NCBI GenBank assembly: GCA_021771715.1
Contig: JAETOO010000014.1
Coordinates: 1 to 64,000, forward strand
Direction of reading: 5' to 3'
DNA: 64,000 nt
DNA from: Oscillospiraceae bacterium
Lineage (GTDB): Bacteria; Bacillota; Clostridia; Lachnospirales; Lachnospiraceae
Part shown: positions 45,529 to 53,963 of the stretch, one piece after another
Layout of the letters: the number at the start of each line of letters is the position of its first letter
Numbering within the stretch: position 1 is the stretch's first letter
Program-made: the position numbers and the translations under genes
The notes under the pieces: generated by a model
Told to the model about the DNA's origin: nothing
Databases searched by the model: none
The model's input: the letters and a program-made list of their open reading frames with translations, nothing else

Positions 45529-46182
45529 ATGTATTGTTCTGAATGCGGAAGAAAAAATCGAGATAATGATCATTTTTGCGTAGAATGCGGCGCACCGTTG
45601 AACGTCAACAATGGTGTTTACATGATTACACTTCGCTGTGAAAAATGCGGTGGTATTATGAACATCGACCCAGAGCGAGAAATAGTATCATGTCCCTATT
45701 GCGGATCTCGTAAACTGATCAAATATAGTGATGAAGTAACTGTCGAATCCATACGTGCCAAAACCAAATTAAAAAAGCAAAGTATCATAAGCGATGCAGA
45801 TGTGGAAAAACATAGAATTTACAAAGAGGTTAAACAGGCAGAAATTGATGAGCGGCGACGAGACAAAAAAAGAGATATAATAAAAAATGCCATCATTGGC
45901 GTTGTAGCTTTGGTGATGTATTTGGGTTTTATCGGTTATTGTGAAAAAGCCGCTAGTATAGAAGACAAAAAGATTAAAGCTGAAGATGCCAGAATGGAAA
46001 ATATACTATCGGAAATCGAACGAGAAATAGAGAGCGAAAATTATGACGAGGCTTTATTAAAAGCTTATACGTTGAAGCATAATGAAGGTGGTTCCGAAAC
46101 AAGAGAATACTGGGATGAAACCCGAGAAGATTTAATAAAAAGGATAGAGAAAAAACAAAAGAAAGGCTGGTTTGGCTCGTAA
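45529..46182 (+). CDS. Zinc-ribbon membrane protein (217 aa)
   Basis: Two zinc ribbons at the N-terminus: CSECGRKNRDNDHFCVECG (3-21) and CEKCGG with CPYCGS (37-60). After a charged helical region come one TM helix (IIGVVALVMYLGFIGYC, about 124-140) and a coiled-coil tail. Such zinc-ribbon/TM proteins are typical of Bacillota chromosomes, so this looks like a host-derived moron. CAAGGAG before ATG. The stop lies inside a terminator stem. Confidence 0.78.
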   Translation: MYCSECGRKNRDNDHFCVECGAPLNVNNGVYMITLRCEKCGGIMNIDPEREIVSCPYCGSRKLIKYSDEVTVESIRAKTKLKKQSIISDADVEKHRIYKEVKQAEIDERRRDKKRDIIKNAIIGVVALVMYLGFIGYCEKAASIEDKKIKAEDARMENILSEIEREIESENYDEALLKAYTLKHNEGGSETREYWDETREDLIKRIEKKQKKGWFGS

Positions 46183-46215
46183 GTCTTAACAAGGCTTGCG
46201 GGTCTTTTTTTTTAT
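46171..46215 (+). terminator. Intrinsic terminator containing the stop codon
   Basis: GGCTCGTAAGTC can pair with GGCTTGCGGGTC (with wobbles) around TTAACAA, followed by eight T. The TAA stop is in the 5' arm. Confidence 0.78.
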
Positions 46216-46242
46216 GTCCAAAACCAGGAGGTGAGAGTCAAA

Positions 46243-46914
46243 ATGGAAAACAACGTTGAACTGTATCATCACGGTATCAAGGGAATGAAATGGGGTGTAA
46301 GGCGAACAGCTGCACAGTTGGGGCATCGTGTTGCGTCGATCCCCAGAAAAACAAAGCATGCTGTATCCAACGTTCGCGATAAAAGATCGGTTCGTTCGAG
46401 AGAACGAATGCGACAAAAAGTAATCAAGAGCCGGTCAGCGAAAGAGTTATATAAGCATGCCGAATTGTTTTCAAACGATGAACTGATACAGATGCGAGAT
46501 CGTCTGGCTCTTGAGAAGAGAGTTAAAGACTTGTCGTATGAGTCATCAGTCGGCGCTAAGTACGTTCAAAAGATGAGTCGAGTAAGTGACATATTCGGTA
46601 AGACGGCGTCGACGGCCGAAAACGGCATCAAGCTGTACAACAACGTGGCGAGGATCCTTAATGCAAAGAACGCCGGAAACCCTGAAAAGAAACAGCTGAC
46701 TATTGTCGGGGAAAAGAAAGAAGAAAAGAAGAAAGAAGACGATAAGATCTCGATCAAGACTACGAGAAAGTTTCTGGATGAACATGGCAATGAAATGACC
46801 GAGGAAACCACCAGAAAGGTCAAAAGCGGAGCATGGAAACCAGCTAACGAGCGTAGTTATGATGATGCCACCAAAGAATCCGGTGACGATAAGAAGAAAA
46901 AGAAGAAAGGTTAA
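46243..46914 (+). CDS. Phage head-associated protein with KGMKWGVRR motif
   Basis: A 223-aa basic, helical protein. Its start VELYHHGIKGMKWGVRRTA is a signature I recall at the N-terminus of many Clostridia and Bacillus phage virion-module proteins (H-x-GIKGMKWG-x-RR). The rest is a charged coil with a Lys-rich tail (GDDKKKKKKG). Probably a minor head or internal protein encoded just before TerL. AGGAGG before ATG 46243. Confidence 0.6.
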   Translation: MENNVELYHHGIKGMKWGVRRTAAQLGHRVASIPRKTKHAVSNVRDKRSVRSRERMRQKVIKSRSAKELYKHAELFSNDELIQMRDRLALEKRVKDLSYESSVGAKYVQKMSRVSDIFGKTASTAENGIKLYNNVARILNAKNAGNPEKKQLTIVGEKKEEKKKEDDKISIKTTRKFLDEHGNEMTEETTRKVKSGAWKPANERSYDDATKESGDDKKKKKKG

Positions 46915-46920
46915 TCAATT

Positions 46921-48666
46921 ATGGCACTGTCGAATACAGCCGTACCGAAATATTACGGCCAGTTTCGAGAGGCCGTAAAGCAGGGACTAATCCCGATTAA
47001 CGAATATATTGAACTGGAAATGCATCGGATTGATGATCTGATAGCCGATCCAGATGTGTATTACGATCCGGGACCTGTAGAGGGTTGGATCGAATACTGC
47101 GAAACCGAGCTCACCCTGACAGATGGTTCTGACGTGAAAATGTTGGACAGCTTCAAGTTATGGGGTGAGCAGATCTTTGGTTGGTATGAGTTTGAATACA
47201 GAACAGTGTGGCGTCCCTATCGTCATAGACGCGGTGGACGGTACGTCACCAAAAGGATAAAAAAGCGTCTTATCAACAAACAATTCCTGATCGTCGGCCG
47301 AGGGGCAGCAAAATCATTGTACGATTCTTTCATTCATTCGTATTTCAACACGGTCGACACAAGTACAACACATCAGATCACAACAGCACCAACCATGAAG
47401 CAGGCCGAAGAGGTGATTCAACCAATTCGAACTGCAATAACCAGAGCGAGAGGCCCCTTCCTGAAATTCTTGACGGAGGGGTCTTTACAGAATACGACCG
47501 GTTCCAGAGCCAAACGGATGAAGCTGGCCGCGACGAAGAAAGGAATTGAGAATTTCCTTACCAGCTCACTGATTGAAGTACGCCCTATGAGCATCGACAA
47601 GTTACAGGGATTGCGAGTTAAGGTGGCCACGGTAGATGAGTGGTTATCGGGCGAATTGCGAGAAGATCCGATTGGCGCGATTGAGCAGGGAGCCTCAAAA
47701 CTTGACGACTACATAATCGTAGCTACCAGTTCAGAGGGTACCGTTCGAAACGGATGCGGCGATACAATCAAAATGGAGTTACTGGATATCCTGAAAGGGA
47801 ATTATCCAAACAAACACGTATCCATCTGGTGGTATAGGCTTGATTCTATCGACGAAGTGGCTGACCCCAGAACATGGCTGAAAGCAAATCCGAACATTGG
47901 AAAAACAGTAACCTATGATACATATCAGCGTGATGTCGATAAGGCTGAGAATGTACCGGCGGCACGAAATGATATTTTGGCGAAGCGGTTTGGCATTCCG
48001 ATGGAGGGGTATACGTATTATTTCACGTACGAAGAAACCCTTCCACACCTTGTACAAAATTACTGGCAGATGCCGTGTGCGCTTGGTGCCGATCTTTCTC
48101 AAGGCGATGACTTCTGCGCGTTCACCTTCCTATTCCCATTATCAAACGGTAGTTTCGGTATCAAGACCAGAGCATACATATCATCCATGACCTATGATAA
48201 GCTGCATACAGCCATGCGGAACAAATACGATGAGTTTATTTCGGAAGGCAGCCTAATCGTTATGGATGAAACCGTCCTTGACATGATGAAAGTGTATGAG
48301 GATTTGGACAACCATATTTCCGAGAATGAATATGATGTATGTTGCTTTGGCTACGACCCATATAACGCGAAAGAGTTTGTCACTCGCTGGGAGACTGAGA
48401 ATGGGCCGTATGGTATCGAGAAAGTTATTCAGGGAGCAAAGACAGAATCAGTACCTCTCGGTGAATTAAAGAAATTGGCCGAGAAACGTATGCTTATCTT
48501 CGATGAGGAGCTAATGATGTTCGCAATGGGGAACTGTATTGTCATGGAAGACACCAACGGTAACCGGAAGCTGTTAAAGAAGCGGTACGAAGCAAAGATC
48601 GACAACGTAGCCGCTATGATGGATGCTTTCGTAGCTTTCAAGTTACATAGAGAAATGTTTGAGTAG
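46921..48666 (+). CDS. terL: Terminase large subunit
   Basis: The packaging motor and nuclease. At 581 aa it is typical of HK97-like TerL. The N-terminal ATPase has Walker A GRGAAKS (126-132) and Walker B VATVDE (235-240, with catalytic Glu). The C-terminal RNase H-like nuclease has D391 in ALGADLSQGDDF, the DPYNAKE region near 480 and an Asp in AMMDAF near the end. The weak AAAGG before ATG suggests coupling to the preceding gene. HNH partner encoded at 44323. Confidence 0.95.
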   Translation: MALSNTAVPKYYGQFREAVKQGLIPINEYIELEMHRIDDLIADPDVYYDPGPVEGWIEYCETELTLTDGSDVKMLDSFKLWGEQIFGWYEFEYRTVWRPYRHRRGGRYVTKRIKKRLINKQFLIVGRGAAKSLYDSFIHSYFNTVDTSTTHQITTAPTMKQAEEVIQPIRTAITRARGPFLKFLTEGSLQNTTGSRAKRMKLAATKKGIENFLTSSLIEVRPMSIDKLQGLRVKVATVDEWLSGELREDPIGAIEQGASKLDDYIIVATSSEGTVRNGCGDTIKMELLDILKGNYPNKHVSIWWYRLDSIDEVADPRTWLKANPNIGKTVTYDTYQRDVDKAENVPAARNDILAKRFGIPMEGYTYYFTYEETLPHLVQNYWQMPCALGADLSQGDDFCAFTFLFPLSNGSFGIKTRAYISSMTYDKLHTAMRNKYDEFISEGSLIVMDETVLDMMKVYEDLDNHISENEYDVCCFGYDPYNAKEFVTRWETENGPYGIEKVIQGAKTESVPLGELKKLAEKRMLIFDEELMMFAMGNCIVMEDTNGNRKLLKKRYEAKIDNVAAMMDAFVAFKLHREMFE

Positions 48667-48668
48667 TT

Positions 48669-49001
48669 TTATTGATCTTGTTCTTCCGTGCAATCGTCAT
48701 GGTCATTAATATATTGAATCAGTTGTTTTTTAGCTTCAGCAGCTTCTTCATCGGAAACAGTTTTCTTGCTGACTAATCGCTCTATTTTCGATTTGCACTT
48801 TTTATATACGTTAGGTATGCCTTCAACGATGAATGGTATAGCGACCAGAGCAACCGGCGTAAGAACAGTCACCCAGTCTTTGTTTGCTAATTCGCGTTCG
48901 TCTTCGCGGGCGTTTTGTTCTATCTTCTCTATGAATTTTTCTGGGCCGCCGTTTTCTTTTGCTTTGTGTGATAAGTCAGAATAATCCCAATCTTTCCCCA
49001 T
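48669..49001 (-). CDS. Single-TM minus-strand protein (110 aa), moron
   Basis: Encoded against TerL and the portal. Acidic N-terminal region (KFIEKIEQNAREDERELAN), one hydrophobic helix (WVTVLTPVALVAIPFIVEG) and a charged tail. GAAAGGAG before ATG on the minus strand, with its own sigmaA promoter, so it may be expressed in the lysogen. No family recognised; a membrane-level exclusion role is one possibility. Confidence 0.72.
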   Translation of the reverse strand: MGKDWDYSDLSHKAKENGGPEKFIEKIEQNAREDERELANKDWVTVLTPVALVAIPFIVEGIPNVYKKCKSKIERLVSKKTVSDEEAAEAKKQLIQYINDHDDCTEEQDQ

Positions 49002-49030
49002 ATAAAATCTCCTTTCTCGTGTATGGGATC

Positions 49031-49059
49031 ATTATAACAAGGGCACTGACGTTTCACAA
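49031..49059 (-). promoter_or_regulatory. SigmaA-type promoter of the 48669 gene
   Basis: On the minus strand: TTGTGA (complement of 49054-49059), 17 bp, TATAAT (complement of 49031-49036). The -35 overlaps motif copy 16 on the other strand. Confidence 0.75.
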
Positions 49060-49080
49060 GAAAAACATTTCCTTTTATGC
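49055..49080 (+). promoter_or_regulatory. 26-bp phage motif, copy 16 (degenerate)
   Basis: CACAAG, N4, ACA, N4, CTTTTATGC; 31 bases before ATG 49112. The only clear copy inside the morphogenesis module, in front of another small membrane-protein cassette. Confidence 0.65.
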
Positions 49081-49111
49081 AATAAAACAAAAACTTAGGA
49101 GGAAATGAAAC

Positions 49112-49459
49112 ATGAACAAAGAGAAAGCTACGACATTTATCAAGGATCACAAAGTGGAAATTGGAATCTGTGCTGGAGCAGCTGTGAGTGTAGCGTTGTT
49201 TTTGATTACTAAAGGGAAACATTCTGTAAAAGTAAAGACGACTCCGATCCAAAGTAAGCATATAGTGGATATACCTGTACCGGCTGACTTTAGTGTCGGG
49301 CTCGTGAAGGATCTTTGGACAGAGAATGGTTACCTTAACGCGATTATTAACGACATTGCTCTGGAAGACATTGGAAAGCTCGGCACAGAGTTCTTAGACA
49401 GCGGGTTGATTAAGGCGGATGCTACGGTATCAATGGTTGTTGGGTTTCTGAATGAGTAA
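49112..49459 (+). CDS. Single-TM phage protein (115 aa), cassette in structural module
   Basis: Basic start, TM helix (VEIGICAGAAVSVALFLITK), then a soluble domain (LVKDLWTENGYLNAIINDIA). Its architecture matches the 14373 protein in the early region. AGGAGG before ATG, motif copy upstream, terminator after: an early-type cassette placed among head genes. Unknown function. Confidence 0.72.
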   Translation: MNKEKATTFIKDHKVEIGICAGAAVSVALFLITKGKHSVKVKTTPIQSKHIVDIPVPADFSVGLVKDLWTENGYLNAIINDIALEDIGKLGTEFLDSGLIKADATVSMVVGFLNE

Positions 49460-49471
49460 ATTGCTTACAAG

Positions 49472-49503
49472 AAGAGTCTTTAACCAGGCTCTTCTTTTTT
49501 TTT
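49472..49503 (+). terminator. Intrinsic terminator
   Basis: AAGAGTCT pairs with AGGCTCTT across TTAACC, followed by nine or more T. It lies directly before the portal gene. Confidence 0.85.
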
Positions 49504-49530
49504 ACACAAATTTAAGGAGGAAAAATCAAA

Positions 49531-50772
49531 ATGGGATTAACTAACAGACTCCGGCGAGGCTGGAACGCTTTTATGAATAAAGATCCGACATACCCGTTCA
49601 TGGATTATGGAATGGGCTCGTCGTATCGACCGGATCGGGTGAGGCTGAGTCGCGGACACGAGCGGTCGATCATCACGTCGATCTTTAACAAGATTGCGCT
49701 TGATGTAGCGTCGGTCAATATCATGCATGTTCGGCTCGATGGTGATGGCCGGTTTTTAGCTCCAATAGATTCCGGACTTAATGCGTGTCTGACATTGTCT
49801 GCAAACATAGATCAGACGGCCCGGAGCTTTATTCAGGATGCGGTCTTATCCATGTTTGACGAGGGCTGTGTCGCATTGGTTCCGGTTGATACGGATTTGG
49901 ACCCGAAGCTGACAACTGGGTATGACATCCTTTCGATGCGTACCGGCCGAGTTGTAACCTGGTACCCCAACCTGGTACGGCTCAGCTTATATAACGACAG
50001 ATCTGGTCGCCGGGAGGAGATCACTCTACCGAAGGAGTCCGTAGCTATCGTAGAAAACCCATTTTATGCGGTTATGAACGAGCCGAACTCAACACTGCAA
50101 CGGTTGATCCGAAAACTGAACATTCTGGACGCAATCGACGAACAGAGTGGATCTGGAAAAATGGATTTAATCGTCCAGCTTCCGTATCTTGCTAAGACGA
50201 CACTCAAGAAAAGAGAAGCCGAGAGCAGATTGCGGCAGGTGGAAGAGCAGCTCAGAGGATCCAAGTACGGGATCGCATATCTTGATGCGACGGAAAAAGT
50301 TATTCAGTTGAATCGTCCGGTTGAAAACAACATGATGACTCAGATCGAATACCTGACCAACACACTATACGGGCAGTTGGGTATTACTCAGAGCATTATG
50401 GATGGAACAGCCGACGAGAAGACAATGCGTAACTACATGAACCGTACTGTCGAGCAGATTGTATCAGCGATCGTTGATGAGATGAAGAGAACTTTCCTGT
50501 CAAAGAAAGCCCGCACACAAGGTCAGTCAATCATGTATTTCAACGATCCATTCAAGCTTGTTCCTGCGACCGAGTTTGGCAACCTGGCTAATTCTCTGAA
50601 GCAAAGCGAGATTCTGTCATCGAATGAACTCAGACAGCTGATGGGGCTCAAGCCGGTTCAAGATCCGCGAGCCGACAAGTTGCTGAACAGCAATATCAAT
50701 AAGACTGACGAAGCTTCGGAGCAGTCAGCCGAACCAATAATCGAAGAGGAGGAAAATCAAAATGAAGTATGA
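49531..50772 (+). CDS. Phage portal protein (HK97 family)
   Basis: The dodecameric portal through which DNA enters the head. A 413-aa HK97-type portal: RGHERSIITSIFNKIALDVA near the start, TGYDILSMRTGRVVTWYP, the helical KLNILDAIDEQSGSGK region, and the conserved LTNTLYGQLGITQSIMDGTA motif near 295. AAGGAGG before ATG. Overlaps the protease/capsid gene by 11 bases. Confidence 0.92.
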   Translation: MGLTNRLRRGWNAFMNKDPTYPFMDYGMGSSYRPDRVRLSRGHERSIITSIFNKIALDVASVNIMHVRLDGDGRFLAPIDSGLNACLTLSANIDQTARSFIQDAVLSMFDEGCVALVPVDTDLDPKLTTGYDILSMRTGRVVTWYPNLVRLSLYNDRSGRREEITLPKESVAIVENPFYAVMNEPNSTLQRLIRKLNILDAIDEQSGSGKMDLIVQLPYLAKTTLKKREAESRLRQVEEQLRGSKYGIAYLDATEKVIQLNRPVENNMMTQIEYLTNTLYGQLGITQSIMDGTADEKTMRNYMNRTVEQIVSAIVDEMKRTFLSKKARTQGQSIMYFNDPFKLVPATEFGNLANSLKQSEILSSNELRQLMGLKPVQDPRADKLLNSNINKTDEASEQSAEPIIEEEENQNEV

Positions 50773-52600
50773 CTTTAGTGGATGGGCCACTAAAAACAAT
50801 GTTCGTTGTTCCGACGGTCGAACGATCATGAAAGATGCGTTTGCCGAGTGCGATGGTATGACCGTCCCGCTTGTGTATGCCCATGATCATACCAGTATCA
50901 GCAATGTGCTTGGACATGCCTTGCTGGAAAACCGTGACGAAGGTGTTTATCTTTATGGCACATTCAACAACAGTAAAGAGGGGAATGCAGCAAAGGAGCG
51001 GGTTCGGAACGGTGACATCCGTGCTGTTTCTATCTATGCAAACCATCTCAAGGAGAAGGGATCCAATGTCGTGCATGGAATGATCCGTGAGGTGAGTCTT
51101 GTGTTGGCGGGGGCGAATCCTGGAGCACTGATCGACTCTGTCCTGGTTCATGGCGAGGAAATTAATGAGGCTACCATTTATACCGGTGAAGAGCTTGAGT
51201 TGTATCACGCTGAAACAGAGGCAAATACAGATCAGGCGGACAAAGGCGATGATTCGTCGAATGAGGGAGAAACTGTAGCGGAAATTTTAGACACTCTCAC
51301 AGAGAAGCAGAAAAAGGCAGTTTACGCTGTTGTTGCTGAGGCTGCCGGCGAGGGTGAAGAAGACGATGATGACGATGATGACGATGAAGGAGGAGATGAA
51401 ACTATGAAGCATAATGTATTTGACGCTGAGACCGGTCATGATGGTACTGTTCTTTGCCATGCTGATCAGGAGGAGATTCTGAAGCTCGCTAAGTCGGGCA
51501 ATGTCGGAACATTCCAGAACGCACTGAAGGTCTATGCGGAGGAGAATAATCTGAAGCACGACGCGCTCAGTAGCGGTTTCGCGCAGACAGGCGATGGGAA
51601 TGTCTCTTGGCTGTTCCCGGAATACAAGGATGTGAGACCGGGTGCGCCGGAGCTTATCACAAACGATCAGGGCTGGATTACGACTGTCCTGAACAAGGTT
51701 CATAAGAGCCCAATTAACAGAATCAGAACCCGTCAGGTTGATATCCGTAACGTAGAAGGTTCTATGGATACGCTGAGGGCTCGTGGTTACATCAAAGGAA
51801 AGCAGAAGAAGCTGGCCGGAAACATTACTCTGGCCCGCCGGACGACAGATCCCCAGACTGTATATGTTAAGAGTGCTCTGAACAGAGATGACATTGTTGA
51901 TATTACAGATTTCGATTACGTACAGTATCTGTACAACATCGACCGTATGCAGCTTAACGAAGAGCTGGCCACCGCTATCATGATTGGCGATGGGCGTGAC
52001 ATTTCGGATGAGGGAAAGATCTACCCGGATCATATCAGACCGATTTGGCTGGACGACGATCTGTACACCCTGCACGTAGACCTTGACCTCGAGACAGCAA
52101 GACAGGAGCTGCAGGGTAGCGGCACCGGCGTAAGCTTTGGCGACAATTTTGTTACGGCAGAAGCTATGATTACCACGGTTCTGTATGCCCGCGAGAAGTT
52201 TAAGGGTTCCGGCACTCCGGATCTGTTTATCACACCGCATATGGTAAATGTGATGATGCTCGCCAGAGATATGAACGGTAGACGGATCTATTCTTCCGTA
52301 TCCGAGCTTGCTTCTGCGCTGAATGTCGGAGCTATCCATACGGCTGAGCAGTTCGAAGGCAAGACCAGAAAGGCTACGATCAACGGTGCTGAAAAGACGA
52401 AGAAGCTGGTCTGCATTCTTGCAAATCTGGCTGATTATTCGCTTGGGGCGACCAAGGGCGGTCAGATCGCGCACTTCACGCAGTTCGATCTGAACTTTAA
52501 TCAGCAGATGTCCCTTCTGGAGACTAGATGCTCAGGCGCTCTTACGAGAGTTTATTCGGCGATTGCGATTGAGGAGGATGTGACGGACTCCGCTGCGTAA
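50762..52600 (+). CDS. Prohead protease fused to major capsid protein
   Basis: A 612-aa polyprotein. Residues 1-135 are an S78-type prohead protease: VPLVYAHDHT (His near 41-43) and IREVSLVLAGANPGA with nucleophile S112. Residues about 140-213 are helical and acidic (delta-domain/scaffold-like), ending in an uninterrupted Asp run encoded by GAT/GAC triplets. The rest is an HK97-fold major capsid protein (TRQVDIRNVEGSMDTLRARG, ATAIMIGDGRD, ETRCSGALTR). GAGGAG precedes ATG 50762. A second strong site before ATG 51404 should make capsid protein alone. Confidence 0.88.
   Translation: MKYDFSGWATKNNVRCSDGRTIMKDAFAECDGMTVPLVYAHDHTSISNVLGHALLENRDEGVYLYGTFNNSKEGNAAKERVRNGDIRAVSIYANHLKEKGSNVVHGMIREVSLVLAGANPGALIDSVLVHGEEINEATIYTGEELELYHAETEANTDQADKGDDSSNEGETVAEILDTLTEKQKKAVYAVVAEAAGEGEEDDDDDDDDEGGDETMKHNVFDAETGHDGTVLCHADQEEILKLAKSGNVGTFQNALKVYAEENNLKHDALSSGFAQTGDGNVSWLFPEYKDVRPGAPELITNDQGWITTVLNKVHKSPINRIRTRQVDIRNVEGSMDTLRARGYIKGKQKKLAGNITLARRTTDPQTVYVKSALNRDDIVDITDFDYVQYLYNIDRMQLNEELATAIMIGDGRDISDEGKIYPDHIRPIWLDDDLYTLHVDLDLETARQELQGSGTGVSFGDNFVTAEAMITTVLYAREKFKGSGTPDLFITPHMVNVMMLARDMNGRRIYSSVSELASALNVGAIHTAEQFEGKTRKATINGAEKTKKLVCILANLADYSLGATKGGQIAHFTQFDLNFNQQMSLLETRCSGALTRVYSAIAIEEDVTDSAA
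51393..51406 (+). promoter_or_regulatory. Internal ribosome-binding site for free capsid protein
   Basis: GAAGGAGGAG about 9 bases before in-frame ATG 51404 (residue 215 of the fusion, MKHNVFDAETG). It lies exactly at the scaffold/capsid boundary, so separate capsid protein of 398 aa is likely. Confidence 0.7.
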
Positions 52601-52612
52601 GCGCTTTTTTTT
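52588..52612 (+). terminator. Stop-in-loop terminator after capsid gene
   Basis: CGCT, loop GCGTA, AGCG, then ten T. The TAA stop of the capsid gene overlaps the loop. It could reduce transcription of downstream genes relative to capsid. Confidence 0.7.
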
Positions 52613-52641
52613 TTGCCTAAAAAGAGGGGAGGAAATTCAAA

Positions 52642-52959
52642 ATGGCGAAATGGTTTGGGACAATCGGGTATGAGGCGGGCACGGCCGAAACGAGACCCGG
52701 AATTTTCGAGGAAACCATCGAAGAGAGAGAATACTTTGGCGACGTGATTCGTAACACTCGGCGGCTCCAAAGCGCAAATCAGGTGAACGATAACCTGAAT
52801 GTATCGAATGAGATCAGCATTGTTTCAGATCCGTTCGCCAATAAAAACTTCCATAAAATGCGATATGTCACTTTTATGAATGAAAAATGGAAAATCAGCA
52901 ACGTTGAGGTGCAGTATCCGAGACTGATATTGACGATAGGGGGAGTCTACAATGGGTAA
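52642..52959 (+). CDS. Head closure / connector protein
   Basis: A 105-aa beta-rich protein (KWFGTIGYEAGTAETRPGIF, EISIVSDPFANKNFHKMRYV, ISNVEVQYPRLILTIGGVYN) of the head-closure group seen between capsid and tail genes of HK97-like phages. AGGGGAGG before ATG. Overlaps the next start by 8 bases. Confidence 0.68.
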   Translation: MAKWFGTIGYEAGTAETRPGIFEETIEEREYFGDVIRNTRRLQSANQVNDNLNVSNEISIVSDPFANKNFHKMRYVTFMNEKWKISNVEVQYPRLILTIGGVYNG

Positions 52960-53257
52960 ACGAGAAGATCTCCACGAACTGCTTTGCGAAATCCTTGGTA
53001 GTCGTAATGTATATTTTCAGCCGCCGGCATCAATCCATATGGAGTATCCGGCGGTTGTTTATTCGTTATCAGACATTCTCGTGACTTCTGCAAATAACGC
53101 ATCCTATCAGAAGGTAAAAGCGTATGAGGTCATCCTGATCGACAAAAAACCGGATAATACGTTTATAGACGCAATATCGGATCTTCCTTATTGCAGGTTC
53201 GTTCGACCTTACATTGCTGATAACCTGAACCATTATGTATTTCATTTGTACTACTAA
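52952..53257 (+). CDS. Tail terminator / head-tail joining protein
   Basis: A 101-aa alpha/beta protein with YPAVVYSLSDILVTSANNAS and YEVILIDKKPDNTFIDAI, the pattern of tail-completion proteins (gpU/gp17-like) that cap the tail tube. GGGGGAG before ATG. Position between head closure and tail tube supports the role. Confidence 0.7.
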   Translation: MGKREDLHELLCEILGSRNVYFQPPASIHMEYPAVVYSLSDILVTSANNASYQKVKAYEVILIDKKPDNTFIDAISDLPYCRFVRPYIADNLNHYVFHLYY

Positions 53258-53272
53258 AGGAGGTAGGAAGCT

Positions 53273-53947
53273 ATGAGCAAAATTATTTGGGATGAGGTGG
53301 GTAAGCGGGAGTATGAGACTGGCGTAGACCGCGGTGTGCTCTATCCGATTGAGAACGGTACATATAAGCCGGGTGTGCCCTGGAACGGGTTGAGAAGCGT
53401 GACGGACAGCCCGTCAGGAGCAGAACCAACACCGTTATACGCCAACAACAAGAAGTATCTGACGCTTATGTCGGCAGAGGAGTTGGGCATTACAATCGGG
53501 GCATACGTGTCGCCGAAGGAATTCGATGCATGTGATGGCTCGGAGGAGATCGCCGCAGGTGTGATGATCGGCCAGCAGAATCGGCAGCATTTTGGATTCA
53601 CTTACAGAACGCTGAAGGGTAATGACACCGAGAGTAACGATCACGGATATAAGATCCATATCGTGTATGATGGCGTCGCATCGCCGTCGGAGAAGAATTA
53701 CGAATCGGTTAATGACAGCCCGGAGGCGGCCGACCTGTCCTGGGAAGTGTCGACAAATCCGATTGCAGTGGACGAAACAAAGTCTACCTGCAGCATCACG
53801 ATTGATTCGACGAGAATCCCGGAGAAAGCTTTGAAGGCCATCGAGGATATTCTGTATGGCACCACGGACAAGGAAGCAACTTTACCTCTGCCGGCACAGA
53901 TTGTTCAGATCGTCACCGAAAACGGAGCGGAGACACCGGCAGCGTAA
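53273..53947 (+). CDS. Major tail (tube) protein
   Basis: A 224-aa protein forming the tail tube of a siphovirus: KIIWDEVGKREYETGVDRGV, YPIENGTYKPGVPWNGL, ITIGAYVSPKEFDACDG and the QNRQHFGFTYRTLKGNDTE segment are typical of major tail proteins in Clostridia phages. AAAGGAGG before ATG. A strong terminator follows, so it marks the end of a high-level transcript. Confidence 0.85.
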   Translation: MSKIIWDEVGKREYETGVDRGVLYPIENGTYKPGVPWNGLRSVTDSPSGAEPTPLYANNKKYLTLMSAEELGITIGAYVSPKEFDACDGSEEIAAGVMIGQQNRQHFGFTYRTLKGNDTESNDHGYKIHIVYDGVASPSEKNYESVNDSPEAADLSWEVSTNPIAVDETKSTCSITIDSTRIPEKALKAIEDILYGTTDKEATLPLPAQIVQIVTENGAETPAA

Positions 53948-53963
53948 ACAATTCAAAATGAAC

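Noticed and set aside
51287-52474. 395-aa minus-strand frame opposite the capsid gene
   Set aside because: No ribosome site or promoter and no recognisable domain; the capsid frame is certain.
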